Notes: generated by a model not told the origin, from the sequence alone. A DNA stretch of 64,000 nucleotides from Lachnospiraceae bacterium (GCA_017540605.1 JAFYAS010000034.1:1-64000); one strand, 5' to 3'. Counted from the first letter of the stretch, positions 8,426-17,127 are shown. Program-made: numbers and translations.

Positions 8426-8511
8426 GCATCTCGCTCCACTTTGCGAAGCAAAGTCTCTAAATGAGCGAGATGCTCGTAACTGGAAGCAGCGAAGCTGCTG
8501 AACAGTTACGA
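8426..8511. repeat. Tandem perfect hairpins (intergenic palindromic element D)
   Basis: The outer stem GCATCTCGCT/AGCGAGATGC (8426-8435 with 8464-8473) encloses a second perfect stem ACTTTGC-GAA-GCAAAGT. It is followed at once by TCGTAACTG/CAGTTACGA (8474-8482 with 8503-8511), which encloses AGCAGC-GAA-GCTGCT. No U-tract follows, so it is not a plain terminator. The GCAGCGAAGC loop sequence also occurs in the element at 31.2-31.4 kb. Confidence 0.8.
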
Positions 8512-8543
8512 AGTTTTCTTGACATAAATGGAGGAGTTAGCAG

Positions 8544-9500
8544 ATGAAAGCAGTTTATCTTGAAGAGGGTGCTGTGAACAGAGGTGATCTTTCCCTTTCA
8601 CCTATCACCTCACTGATTGAAACCAAAGTATATGAGAATACCACGGAGGATGACAAATACGAGCATATCGGTGATGCGGAGGTGGTCTTTTCCAACAAGA
8701 TCATTTTTGATGAAGAGACATTTTCAAAATGTCCCAATTTAAAATATGTCGGGGTTTGCGCCACAGGCTACAATGTGATAGATGTGGAGGCTGCAAAAAG
8801 ACATGGTGTAACTGTCACCAATGTTCCCGCATACAGTACTGAGTCTGTTGCCCAGCTTACATGGGGCTTTATTTTGGAGCATGCCTGCCATATAGGTCTT
8901 CACGGAGATAGCGTCAAGAATGGTGAGTGGGTTTCTTCCGAGACCTTTTGCTACTGGAAGGCACCTGTGACAGAGCTTTATGGGAAGACCATAGGTATCG
9001 TAGGCTATGGCAATATCGGTAGGAGAGTGGCTGAGATCGCTCTTGCCTTTCGTATGAGGGTTCTGGTGCATACGGCTCATCCCGAAAAATACGAGGCAGT
9101 AGAGGGCCTTAGCTTTGTTGATATGGAAACACTCTTTGCTGAATCCGATATCATTTCCCTTCATTGTCCTATGACAGAGGAAACAAAGGAGATTGTAAGA
9201 CGCGAGAATATCGAGAAGATGAAGGATGGTGTGATCCTTATAAATGTTTCAAGAGGCGGTCTGGTAAATGAGGCAGATCTATATGAGGCTCTTGAATCCG
9301 GCAAGGTGGGATATGCGGCTTGTGATGTGGTTTCGGTTGAACCTATGCGCGCAGACAATCCCTTGCTTAAAGCAAAGAATATCACTATCACTCCCCATAT
9401 GGCGTGGGCCAGCCTTGAGGCAAGGAATCGCCTGATCGAAATAGTTGCATCGAATTTCAAGGCCTTTCTTGAGGGCAAAAATGAGAATGTGGTATCGTAG
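8544..9500 (+). CDS. D-2-hydroxyacid dehydrogenase (hydroxypyruvate/glycerate dehydrogenase type)
   Basis: The 318-residue enzyme belongs to the NAD-dependent D-isomer 2-hydroxyacid dehydrogenases, which interconvert 2-oxoacids and D-2-hydroxyacids. The NAD-binding fingerprint GIVGYGNIGRR lies near residues 149-160. The substrate-binding and catalytic triad is present as NVSRGG (Arg), DVVSVEP (Glu) and TPHMAW (His). The substrate-loop CATGYNVIDV resembles glycerate dehydrogenase/hydroxypyruvate reductase (HprA) more than lactate or phosphoglycerate dehydrogenases, and no ACT domain is present. GGAGGAG precedes the start. The following membrane protein begins nine bases after the stop and is probably co-transcribed. 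Confidence 0.88.
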   Translation: MKAVYLEEGAVNRGDLSLSPITSLIETKVYENTTEDDKYEHIGDAEVVFSNKIIFDEETFSKCPNLKYVGVCATGYNVIDVEAAKRHGVTVTNVPAYSTESVAQLTWGFILEHACHIGLHGDSVKNGEWVSSETFCYWKAPVTELYGKTIGIVGYGNIGRRVAEIALAFRMRVLVHTAHPEKYEAVEGLSFVDMETLFAESDIISLHCPMTEETKEIVRRENIEKMKDGVILINVSRGGLVNEADLYEALESGKVGYAACDVVSVEPMRADNPLLKAKNITITPHMAWASLEARNRLIEIVASNFKAFLEGKNENVVS

Positions 9501-9509
9501 GTTTTTGAT

Positions 9510-10184
9510 ATGTCTGACAATAGATCTATAAATAAATTTGAACTTCGAAAAAAATGGTTTGCATCCCTTAAGGTAGTGGTAGTCATCTGTTATGTGATCT
9601 TTACCTTTACCTTTGCTTTTAATGCAGCTCTATCCGTGAATGAAGTGTATTCCGGTTTTTCTGAGGATAAGAATGAGAGCGTGGAAGAAAGGCTTGCCTC
9701 TGTGGAGAGCAGCATTGCTTTTGATAATGTGAGAACATTTATTTTTGCTGACGGAGAGGCAGCTTCTGAATGGACAGCCAATACGAAAAGTATTTTTTCG
9801 GGCATCAGGTTTGCCTATGGTGTAAATATAAGACTTTTGTTGATATGTGGTGTTATAGCATTACTTGGTATGTTTTATCTGGTAAAGTCGGTAAGACCCC
9901 AGGTATTAAAGGCGTCAACCATAGCCTGCTTTGTGTTCCTTTTTATCGGAGCTGCTATATCTGTGCCTCTTACCGGAGGAAGATTTTTCACATTTCTTAT
10001 GGCTGCGTTTTCAGGCGACAACACGATTCTTTTTTATGATGACAGTATTATGGCGGCGACTCTTCCGAACAGCTTTTTGAGGACTACGGCTATAGTATTT
10101 TTTGTGACCTATATATTGATCGCGCTTATACCGGTATTTGCCTCTTTAGTGAGGAGTATTAGAAGGAAACCCCACGAATTTTAG
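9510..10184 (+). CDS. Integral membrane protein, DUF1461/TIGR01906-like
   Basis: The 224-residue product has four predicted membrane helices (about 20-42, 108-128, 135-155, 188-210). A long extracytoplasmic loop lies between the first two. The segment AFSGDNTILFYDD followed by LPNSFL resembles the conserved loop of the DUF1461 (TIGR01906) family, which typically reads F..GD.T.LFDP and ends LPE.FF. No biochemical role is established for this family. It follows the hydroxyacid dehydrogenase gene by nine bases, suggesting one transcript. The family assignment comes from recognition of this loop and the topology. Confidence 0.65.
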   Translation: MSDNRSINKFELRKKWFASLKVVVVICYVIFTFTFAFNAALSVNEVYSGFSEDKNESVEERLASVESSIAFDNVRTFIFADGEAASEWTANTKSIFSGIRFAYGVNIRLLLICGVIALLGMFYLVKSVRPQVLKASTIACFVFLFIGAAISVPLTGGRFFTFLMAAFSGDNTILFYDDSIMAATLPNSFLRTTAIVFFVTYILIALIPVFASLVRSIRRKPHEF

Positions 10185-10259
10185 GTTGAATAATACCCTG
10201 TTTTGTTATAAAATATCAGTAGTTATGCAAAACTATATTTTTACAAAAGGGGTTTACGT

Positions 10260-12488
10260 ATGAATACTAAGTTAGAGCAATGGATGAATTGGGTTTTATA
10301 TGACCAGCTTGTTGCGGGTGCCATCAATGCTCCCAAGCACATTTTAGGTAATCATGAGTATGGCAAGGGGCAGGTTATCACCGCATTTAAGCCTCATGCA
10401 AAAGAGGTAAAGGTAGAGTCTCCCACCGGGAAGAATGCCCATGTGATGGAGAAGATCGGCAATGATGGTGTGTTCGGTCTCTATCTTCCGAAGCAGGTCT
10501 TTAAGGATACAAAGTATCGTTATGCTACCACCTATGAGGACGGCACTACAGTAATATCTGCCGATCCCTACAGTTTTTCTTCTGTTATCACCGATTTCGA
10601 CAAATATTGTTTCTCTGAGGGCAATCATTTTGATATTTATGAAAAGCTCGGTGCGCACCCTATGAAGATAGATGGCGTGTCAGGTACTTATTTTGCTGTT
10701 TGGGCTCCCCATGCAAAGCGTGTCAGCGTGGTGGGAGATTTCAATATGTGGGATGGCAAGCTGCATCAGATGCAGATACTGGATGCCTGTGGTATCTATG
10801 AGCTGTTTATTCCTGATGTGAAGCCGGGTGATCTTTATAAGTTCGAGATCATGACTAGATTTGATGAGCTTATTATGAAGGCTGACCCTTACGGCAATGC
10901 TTGTCAGTTCAGACCCGAGACCGCTTCGGTTGTTGCTGATCTCAATTCCTACAAGTGGAAGGATGAAAAGTGGCTTGAGGACAGAAAGAAAAAGGATAGA
11001 GAGTCTCTTGAAAGATCACCTATGGCGATCTACGAGATGCATCTTGGTTCATGGAAAAAGAAGTATGAGGATGATGACAACGGCTACTATGGTTATAGAG
11101 AGCTTGCTCCCATGGTTGCTGAGTATGTCAAGGATATGGGTTATACCCACATAGAGCTGATGGGTATTGCGGAGTATCCCTACGATGGTTCATGGGGCTA
11201 TCAGGTCACGGGCTATTATGCTCCGACCTCAAGATATGGATCCCCTGCCGACTTTATGTATTTCGTTGATACTATGCACAAGAACGGTATCCAGGTGATA
11301 CTTGACTGGGTTCCCGCGCATTTCCCCAGAGATGCTCACGGACTTGCACGCTTTGACGGTATGCCTCTTTACGAGCATCCGGATCCCAGAAAGGGAGAGC
11401 ATCCCGACTGGGGTACATATATATTCGATTATGGCTACAATCAGGTTCAAAACTTCCTGATCGCCAACGCACTTTTCTGGGTGGAGAAGTATCATATCGA
11501 TGGTCTTCGTGTTGATGCCGTGGCTTCTATGCTTTATCTTGATTACGGCAAGCAGGACGGTCAATGGGTTGCCAACAAGTACGGAAGCAATGAGAACCTT
11601 GAGGCTATAGAGCTTTTACAAAAGCTCAATCATATTATGGATGAGAGGAATCCCGGCGCATATATCATCGCTGAGGAATCAACCGCATGGCCCAATGTCA
11701 CAAGCTACGACGGCAATGGTCTCGGCTTTAGCTTCAAGTGGAACATGGGTTGGATGAATGATTTCCTTGAGTATATGAAGGCTGATCCTTACTTTAGAAG
11801 TTTCAATCACGGTCAGCTTACCTTCTCCTTGATGTATGCTTATTCGGAACATTTTATTCTGGTGATCTCACATGATGAGGTTGTTCACCTTAAAAAATCG
11901 ATGCTTCTTAAGATGCCCGGTGATACCTGGCAGCAATATGCGAATCTTAAGACCGCTTACGGCTTTATGTATGGACATCCCGGAAAGAAGCTTCTCTTCA
12001 TGGGTCAGGAATTCGGACAGGAGAGAGAGTGGTCTGAGGCGAGAAGTCTTGACTGGTTCTGCCTTGAGGATGAGAATCACAAGAAACTTCAGCAATATGT
12101 GAAGGATCTGAATGCCATTTACAACAAGTATTCGGCTCTTTATTACAACGATTACGATATCATGGGCTTTGAGTGGATCAACTGTGATGATGCCAGCGAG
12201 TCTGTTGTTTCCTTTATCAGAAGAGGAAAGACTGCGAAGGATCAGTTGCTTTTCATCTGCAACTTTACCCCTGTGGAGCATGATGGCTTTAAGGTTGGAG
12301 TTCCCTGCCTTGGTAAATATACTGAGATACTTAACTCTGATGATGAGAAGTACGGTGGTACCGGCAAGGTCAACAAGATGGTTGAGGCACAAAGCGGAGA
12401 GTGCGACGGAAGAGATCAGCATATCACTATCGATCTTCCACCTCTTTCAGCTCTTTGCTTCAAGTATGATTACAAGGAAAATAAGTGA
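10260..12488 (+). CDS. glgB: 1,4-alpha-glucan (glycogen) branching enzyme
   Basis: The 742-residue GH13 enzyme cuts alpha-1,4 glucan chains and rejoins them by alpha-1,6 links. Two CBM48-like beta domains come first (about residues 25-110 and 130-225; the second contains FAVWAPHAKRVSVVGDFNMW). The catalytic barrel follows with region I DWVPAHFPRD, region II GLRVDAVAS (nucleophile Asp), region III IAEEST (acid Glu) and region IV ISHDEVVH. A C-terminal beta domain closes the protein. The length fits the long-type bacterial enzyme. No other glg gene is near, so it stands apart from a glycogen operon. The start is preceded by AAAAGGGG. Confidence 0.97.
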   Translation: MNTKLEQWMNWVLYDQLVAGAINAPKHILGNHEYGKGQVITAFKPHAKEVKVESPTGKNAHVMEKIGNDGVFGLYLPKQVFKDTKYRYATTYEDGTTVISADPYSFSSVITDFDKYCFSEGNHFDIYEKLGAHPMKIDGVSGTYFAVWAPHAKRVSVVGDFNMWDGKLHQMQILDACGIYELFIPDVKPGDLYKFEIMTRFDELIMKADPYGNACQFRPETASVVADLNSYKWKDEKWLEDRKKKDRESLERSPMAIYEMHLGSWKKKYEDDDNGYYGYRELAPMVAEYVKDMGYTHIELMGIAEYPYDGSWGYQVTGYYAPTSRYGSPADFMYFVDTMHKNGIQVILDWVPAHFPRDAHGLARFDGMPLYEHPDPRKGEHPDWGTYIFDYGYNQVQNFLIANALFWVEKYHIDGLRVDAVASMLYLDYGKQDGQWVANKYGSNENLEAIELLQKLNHIMDERNPGAYIIAEESTAWPNVTSYDGNGLGFSFKWNMGWMNDFLEYMKADPYFRSFNHGQLTFSLMYAYSEHFILVISHDEVVHLKKSMLLKMPGDTWQQYANLKTAYGFMYGHPGKKLLFMGQEFGQEREWSEARSLDWFCLEDENHKKLQQYVKDLNAIYNKYSALYYNDYDIMGFEWINCDDASESVVSFIRRGKTAKDQLLFICNFTPVEHDGFKVGVPCLGKYTEILNSDDEKYGGTGKVNKMVEAQSGECDGRDQHITIDLPPLSALCFKYDYKENK

Positions 12489-12531
12489 TTTTTATCTCTG
12501 ATTTTTGTCAGGTAAAAGTGTAAAAAAATGC

Positions 12532-12560
12532 TTGATTATTGCTTGAAATGGGCATATAAT
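12532..12560 (+). promoter_or_regulatory. Sigma-A promoter of the cold-shock gene
   Basis: TTGATT (12532-12537), a 17-base spacer and consensus TATAAT (12555-12560) predict a start near 12567 and an untranslated leader of about 70 bases. Leaders of cold-shock genes often regulate translation. Confidence 0.75.
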
Positions 12561-12639
12561 ATATGAGTGTCTGACAATACGGACATTATATTTATGTTTT
12601 AGCGGGGAGGATTCTTTTACTCGCAGATTGGAGATTTTT

Positions 12640-12840
12640 ATGAAGACAGGAACAGTTAAGTGGTTCAATGCAAAGAAGGGTTACGGCTTTATCAGTGATG
12701 ATGAGGGCAATGATGTATTCGTACATTTTTCAGCTTTGGATATGCCGGGATTTAAGTCACTCGACGAGAATGACAAGGTAGAGTTCGAGGTTGTTGATGG
12801 GGAGAAAGGACCACAGGCAGCGAATGTAAAGAAGATTTGA
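12640..12840 (+). CDS. Cold-shock protein (CspA family)
   Basis: The 66-residue single cold-shock domain binds single-stranded RNA and DNA and acts as an RNA chaperone. RNP1 (KGYGFI) and RNP2 (VFVHF) are intact, and the length is typical. The ATG at 12640 is the usual start ([10 protein letters not shown]) with a GGAG site nine bases upstream; a TTG at 12628 would add four residues not seen in the family. The gene is monocistronic, with a consensus promoter and a clean terminator. Confidence 0.95.
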   Translation: MKTGTVKWFNAKKGYGFISDDEGNDVFVHFSALDMPGFKSLDENDKVEFEVVDGEKGPQAANVKKI

Positions 12841-12856
12841 TGATATCCGTTATCAG

Positions 12857-12882
12857 AAAAAGAGCGCTTCGGCGCTCTTTTT
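12857..12882 (+). terminator. Terminator of the cold-shock gene
   Basis: The stem AAAAAGAGCGC/GCGCTCTTTTT has a TTCG tetraloop, which is a very stable rho-independent terminator. Confidence 0.95.
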
Positions 12883-12898
12883 CGTTGCATATATCTTC

Positions 12899-12928
12899 TT
12901 GACATAGCTTTAGTTATGCAAGTATAAT
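12899..12928 (+). promoter_or_regulatory. Consensus sigma-A promoter ahead of a structured leader
   Basis: TTGACA (12899-12904), an 18-base spacer and TATAAT (12923-12928) are a near-perfect promoter. The start would fall at about 12935, so the transcript would open with the inverted repeat beginning at 12937 and carry a leader of about 230 nt before the ATG at 13168. Confidence 0.8.
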
Positions 12929-12936
12929 CAATATAT

Positions 12937-13103
12937 CTAGTGCAACACTTCCTAATTAACTATACACATTTTACTTGCCACGAAGCCCTTATACTTCGTT
13001 ATTTTCGGTCAACGATGCCACCGCATCGCCTCCCTCAAATGCCTTGTATAAAGACCTTGTGGGCGGCGTAAAATGTATATGCAATTAGAAAGTGGTGCAC
13101 TAG
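12937..13103 (+). ncRNA. Long structured leader, candidate cis-regulatory RNA (element E)
   Basis: The 5' arm CTAGTGCAACACTT (12937-12950) pairs with AAGTGGTGCACTAG (13090-13103) with one mismatch. Further in, CATTTTAC pairs with GTAAAATG, and CTAATT with AATTAG. The enclosed part holds small hairpins, among them CGATGC-CACC-GCATCG and ACGAAG-N7-CTTCGT. A second stem-loop (about 13098-13135: GTGC...GGCAC enclosing CGGTT/AACCG) follows. This multi-branched arrangement directly after a promoter is riboswitch-like, but I recognise no known class. It could instead be a member of the intergenic inverted-repeat family that happens to be transcribed. Confidence 0.5.
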
Positions 13104-13167
13104 TGCATCGGTCCGGTTATTTAGGAACCGAGGCACTGGAGTAATTTTTGTATAGGAGGAAATCAAT

Positions 13168-13557
13168 ATGGCGTGTTTTTTGGTGCCTGCAACAGAGGCG
13201 ATTGTTACTACATCTATTGAGAGGGCTATGAAGAAAAAAGAGGAATCAGGGGAAACTTCAAGAAGCGGTATTGCATTTTCAACAAAGCTTGGATGGCTCA
13301 ACAAGCTCCTTTGGGGTGGTTCGGGACTTTTAGCATTTGAACATGTGTGGCATGGAGAGCTATCACCGTTCTTTCCTTTTTTGACGAAGATGAGTTCTCC
13401 GTCAGAAGCGAATGAGATGTTTCACGAGATGGCAACCACAGGAGTTGGTATGGCTCTTTTGGTTACCGGAGTGTGGCTCGGTATGGTAGTGGTCAGCTCA
13501 AAGCTTGAAAAGAAGGCAGTAGAGGTATCTGCATCAGATGAGGAGGGGAATTCATGA
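13168..13557 (+). CDS. Small conserved membrane protein, first of a pair
   Basis: The 129-residue protein begins MACFLVPATEAIVTTSIERA. It has two likely membrane segments, LWGGSGLLAFEHVWHG (about 47-65) and the Gly/Val-rich segment about 88-112, with a histidine-bearing loop between them (EHVWHGELSPFFPF). The C-terminus is charged and cytoplasmic-looking. The ribosome site is AGGAGG. The stop overlaps the ATG of the next gene by four bases, so the two are translationally coupled. I have the impression that this pair is conserved in anaerobic Clostridia, but I know no function. The conserved histidines might bind a metal or cofactor; that is speculative. Confidence 0.75.
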   Translation: MACFLVPATEAIVTTSIERAMKKKEESGETSRSGIAFSTKLGWLNKLLWGGSGLLAFEHVWHGELSPFFPFLTKMSSPSEANEMFHEMATTGVGMALLVTGVWLGMVVVSSKLEKKAVEVSASDEEGNS

Positions 13558-13859
13558 CACTGGTTATAACTCTTATAGCAGCCGTGGTGAGTACTGTGAT
13601 CTGGTACACAAGCAAGAAGGCAAGAGAATTGAATGTAGTTGCACTTGTATTCATGTTCTGGGGCGCATCACTTATGTGGCTTGTGGATGCTATCGTGGAA
13701 TTTATCGAGGTCAGAGAGCAGTACTTTATGCCTGAGCTTTCGGATATGATCAATGATACCTTCCTTGGATTTTCGGTAGTTGCATTTGCCCTTGCGATAT
13801 GGGTGATCAGCTTTTTAGTAAAGGATCCCTCACACGTGATCATGTCAAAGAATAAATAA
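13554..13859 (+). CDS. Small membrane protein, second of a coupled pair
   Basis: The 101-residue product has three predicted membrane helices (about 1-17, 26-50 and 72-93). It starts inside the end of the preceding gene (ATGA overlap), the usual sign of partners in a complex. An acidic loop (EFIEVREQYFMPELSDM) lies between helices two and three. I cannot name the family. A strong bidirectional terminator follows. Confidence 0.75.
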   Translation: MTLVITLIAAVVSTVIWYTSKKARELNVVALVFMFWGASLMWLVDAIVEFIEVREQYFMPELSDMINDTFLGFSVVAFALAIWVISFLVKDPSHVIMSKNK

Positions 13860-13869
13860 ATGATGACAT

Positions 13870-13905
13870 AAAAAAGGTCTTCGAAATTGCTCGAAGACCT
13901 TTTTT
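13870..13905. terminator. Bidirectional terminator
   Basis: AAAAAAGGTCTTCGA pairs perfectly with TCGAAGACCTTTTTT around a six-base loop. It lies between the membrane-protein pair and the convergent lipoprotein gene. Confidence 0.95.
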
Positions 13906-13910
13906 GTTAA

Positions 13911-15020
13911 TTATTTTTGGAAGCCTACGCCCCAAAATTCGGATTTGTTGCCTGCCTTATCATATACAAATACCTGATAGCTTGTGCTCTTCTTACCGGA
14001 AAAGCTTGCCTCGTAGTATCCCTTGTACTTACCTGATTTTACCTTCTTTAGTGTGGCTTTCTTCTCTTTTTTCTTGCCGTATTGTTTATAGGTAACCTTG
14101 TTGATGCCGCTGTCCTTGTCCTTTACATAGAACTTTGCGGTCTTGTTGAACTTGGAATAATTCTTAAGCTTCTTGACAACGGGAGCTTTTTTCTCGTACT
14201 TAAAGGTTATGCTCGATTTGTTGCCGTTGGCATCTGTTGCTACGATGACATTATTCTTTTTGATCTTTACCTTGCTTGGAATAGACCATAACCATTTCCC
14301 TGATTTCATCTTGCTTCCTGAGATCTCTGTCCCGTTGAAGGTAACTGAGGTAACTGATGTATTGTCAGTAATCTTAAGATCTTCAAGGCTTGAATACCAG
14401 GTATTCTTCTTTAAGCCTGAGATCTTTGGAGCCTCGGTGTCAGCCTCTATCCTTGCCTTTGCAGCGTCGGTATATGCGTACCAGGTTTTTTGGGGATTGG
14501 CATTCTCCTCCTTTGAAGATATTTCAAAGGTAACAGTCTTTTTATCCTCAGACAGCTCGCCGTTGGTATCGGTGATCTCATCCTTGAAAATAAAGATAAA
14601 TTTAAAGACCAGAGCGCTGTCTGTAAAGTCGGAAAATGCATCCTTGGTGTCATTGTTTGAGGAACCCATGTTGGTGAGATCATCAGCATCATCAATAATG
14701 AGATAGACCATATCTGAATTTATTACGCCTTTTCCGATAGATCCGTCTGCAACCTCAGAGATCTTTTGGGTTTTGGGTTCACCTGCATCCTTGTAGTAGC
14801 TTACCCCATCGATGGTAACTATCTCCATCTTTTCGACATCCTCTGTCTTTTTTGCGCCATTCTTCTCATAATAGTCGTCCAAAGCATCCTTTTCGATATA
14901 CATTGCTACGGATGTTTTGACATTCTCTCCGTCCGACATATCATAGATAGCCTCATATTTACATGCTGAGAGCGCGCATGCCATAAAAATGGTGAGTAAA
15001 AGCAAAGAGATCCTTTTCAT
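13911..15020 (-). CDS. Lipoprotein with LppM-like N-terminus and two Ig-like domains
   Basis: The 369-residue product has a lipoprotein signal with lipobox LSAC (Cys20). The first folded part (about 20-180) begins CKYEAIYDMSDGENVKTSV, like LppM-type domains, and ends in a beta-rich segment. Two bacterial Ig-like repeats follow (about 190-275, starting EAPKISGLKKNTWYSS, and 276-369, starting APVVKKLKNYSKF). Each carries the DxxGN pattern typical of such domains (DANGNKS, DKAGNKS). It is probably a membrane-anchored surface protein involved in wall or adhesion contacts; that role is inferred. AGGAGG precedes the start. Confidence 0.8.
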   Translation of the reverse strand: MKRISLLLLTIFMACALSACKYEAIYDMSDGENVKTSVAMYIEKDALDDYYEKNGAKKTEDVEKMEIVTIDGVSYYKDAGEPKTQKISEVADGSIGKGVINSDMVYLIIDDADDLTNMGSSNNDTKDAFSDFTDSALVFKFIFIFKDEITDTNGELSEDKKTVTFEISSKEENANPQKTWYAYTDAAKARIEADTEAPKISGLKKNTWYSSLEDLKITDNTSVTSVTFNGTEISGSKMKSGKWLWSIPSKVKIKKNNVIVATDANGNKSSITFKYEKKAPVVKKLKNYSKFNKTAKFYVKDKDSGINKVTYKQYGKKKEKKATLKKVKSGKYKGYYEASFSGKKSTSYQVFVYDKAGNKSEFWGVGFQK

Positions 15021-15159
15021 ATTTTACCTCCTGAACATTATGTTTTTTGCTACGAACAAGTTCATTATTGCAATGAAGTAAAGATTTGTCAACACAATAT
15101 TTTTGTGTATAACTATGTGGAAAAAATGTTATAAATCTGTGAAAAAACCTATTTTAATG

Positions 15160-15188
15160 TTGTTTTTTGCGGTCTTTTCGTATATACT
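15160..15188 (+). promoter_or_regulatory. Probable promoter of the CHAP-domain gene
   Basis: TTGTTT, a 17-base spacer and TATACT lie about 70 bases before the GTG start at 15260. The rest of the divergent region (15021-15159) is AT-rich with nothing else recognised. Confidence 0.5.
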
Positions 15189-15259
15189 ATAAAGGATTGT
15201 AGATTTTTTTAGATGTTTGGGCGTTGCCCGTAGTTTAGTTTTGAAAGGACGTTTTATTC

Positions 15260-17089
15260 GTGAATAGTTTTAGAAAGAGACTTTTGTCTTTGGTTTTGAT
15301 CTTTTCGATTATGGTTGGGCTTTTGCCCGTGTATAACTATAGTACTTCTCTTGCACTTGGTACCGGCAATGATGTTGTGGCCGTTGCCATCACACAGATC
15401 GGCTACAAGGAGAAGCTTACCAATGCGCAGCTTGATGATTTTGATGCGAATGTAGGCAAGAAGAACTATACAAAGTATGCCAGAGATCTTGGTTACAATC
15501 AGGACAAGGGTGGATATCCCTGGTGCGTTATGTTTGTATGGTGGTGCATGATCCAAGGTGGAGTTACCGAAGGACTTTATCCGAAGAGTGCCAGCACAGG
15601 TCAGTGTATCATCTGGTTTACCAACAGAGGCTGGTATTTTGAAAGAGGTTCATATACCCCTCAGCCGGGAGATTATATCTTCCTTCACAACAAGACCCAT
15701 ACAGGTCTGGTTGAAGCTTCGGACGATCAATATGTTTACACCATCGAGGGTAACTGCTCGGCTCAGGTAAAGCGTATGAAGTATAAGCTTGATTCTTCAA
15801 GCATTGTCGGTTATGGCTCTGTACGGTTTGATGTGGATCCGACGACTGTCGTTCCTGTTGTTCCTGACAATACGGTATCTACTGATGTAGAGGTTATAAC
15901 CGCTGCTGATTCACCTGCATCTGATGCAACGATAGCAGCCAATCCCGGAGATCCGCTTCCGAAGCCTACAGCGCTTTTGGAGAAGGGCATAAAGAGCGAA
16001 GAGGTCAAGTGGGTTCAGACCTGCCTTAATACTTGTGAGGGAGCCAAGCTTACAGTAGACGGAAGCTATGGCGGAAGCACACAAAAGGCTGTAAAAGCCT
16101 TCCAGACAAAGTACGGACTTGAGGTTACGGGAAAGGTTGATCCCGATGGTACCCTTCAGAAGATGACAGAGGTGTGGATAGCCTTCCTTGAGGTTCAGAG
16201 AGCTACAACAGAGGCTGTTACCGAAGTTTCTACCGATGCATCAACAGAAGTATCAAGTGATAGTTCAGAGGCTACAACAGAAGCAGTTGTGATTCCCGAC
16301 AATCCCGGCGATCCCTTGCCTATTCCCACATCCAGACTTGCCAATGGCATGAAGAACAGCGATGAGGTAAAATGGGTTCAGACAGCGCTCAATACACTTA
16401 TGAATTCAGGACTTAAGGTAGATGGTAATTATGGTACCGGAACCGTTGCAGCTGTTAAGCTCTTCCAGGCTCAATACGGTCTGGCTGCAGATGGTATCTG
16501 CGGACCCATTACTCGTGCAAAGCTTTTGGATGAGTGGAGAAAATTCGTGGTAAATGGTGGTGTTTCGAACAATGTTCTAAAGAAGGGCTTGACCTTTACC
16601 AGTGAAAAATACAACTGTATCTTCAAGGTAACCTCTAAAAAGAGTGCGGCAGTACATACGGTAGAGGTGAAGGAGATACTTGAAAAGAGCGTGACCTCGG
16701 CAAAGGTTCCCGCATCTGTGAAGCTAAATGGAGTGACCTATTTAGTAACCACAATAGGACCAATGGCATATTACAATTGTCCTAAGCTTAAAAAGGTAAC
16801 CATAGGAAAGAATGTGACCTTTATAAAGGGTGGGGCATTCAAGCACAACAAGAAGCTTAAGTCCATTGTTCTTCCTGCGTCGCTTACCAGGATGAATCAG
16901 AATGTATTTAAGAATTGTAAGTCCCTTACAACAGTTACGATCAATTCTACATCTCTTACACAGGTAGGAAAGGACGTATTTAAGGGTATAAGCAGCAAGG
17001 CTGTGATAAATGTTCCAAAGGCAAAGAAGAGTGCCTACAAGAAGCTCTTGAAGGCATCCGGATATACCGGAACAATAAAAACCAAATAA
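15260..17089 (+). CDS. Secreted CHAP-domain peptidoglycan hydrolase with two peptidoglycan-binding domains and LRR repeats
   Basis: The 609-residue exported protein starts with GTG after GAAAGGA. A signal peptide occupies about residues 1-32. An N-terminal CHAP domain (about 35-180) has the catalytic cysteine in YPWCVMFVWWC (Cys89) and histidine in THTGLVEA (His147); such domains cut peptidoglycan amide or peptide bonds. Two copies of peptidoglycan-binding domain 1 follow (about 235-300 and 355-425), each with VKWVQT.LN and a DG.YG pattern. A Thr/Ser/Glu spacer separates the two copies. The C-terminal 120 residues are BspA-type leucine-rich repeats (LRR_5: KLKKVTIGKNVTFI, then KLKSIVLP). It is likely a wall-remodelling or surface protein. 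A strong terminator follows. Confidence 0.9.
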   Translation: MNSFRKRLLSLVLIFSIMVGLLPVYNYSTSLALGTGNDVVAVAITQIGYKEKLTNAQLDDFDANVGKKNYTKYARDLGYNQDKGGYPWCVMFVWWCMIQGGVTEGLYPKSASTGQCIIWFTNRGWYFERGSYTPQPGDYIFLHNKTHTGLVEASDDQYVYTIEGNCSAQVKRMKYKLDSSSIVGYGSVRFDVDPTTVVPVVPDNTVSTDVEVITAADSPASDATIAANPGDPLPKPTALLEKGIKSEEVKWVQTCLNTCEGAKLTVDGSYGGSTQKAVKAFQTKYGLEVTGKVDPDGTLQKMTEVWIAFLEVQRATTEAVTEVSTDASTEVSSDSSEATTEAVVIPDNPGDPLPIPTSRLANGMKNSDEVKWVQTALNTLMNSGLKVDGNYGTGTVAAVKLFQAQYGLAADGICGPITRAKLLDEWRKFVVNGGVSNNVLKKGLTFTSEKYNCIFKVTSKKSAAVHTVEVKEILEKSVTSAKVPASVKLNGVTYLVTTIGPMAYYNCPKLKKVTIGKNVTFIKGGAFKHNKKLKSIVLPASLTRMNQNVFKNCKSLTTVTINSTSLTQVGKDVFKGISSKAVINVPKAKKSAYKKLLKASGYTGTIKTK

Positions 17090-17090
17090 T

Positions 17091-17127
17091 AAAAACGGGC
17101 ATCCATTTTGGTGGATGTCCGTTTTTT
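17091..17127. terminator. Terminator between convergent genes
   Basis: AAAAACGGGCATCCA pairs with TGGATGTCCGTTTTT (one G-T pair) around a TTTTGG-type loop, with U-tracts on both strands. Confidence 0.92.

Noticed and set aside
12937-13103. Transposon-like element (MITE) explanation for the inverted repeat
   Set aside because: No target-site duplication is seen, and the ends differ from those of the other inverted-repeat elements.
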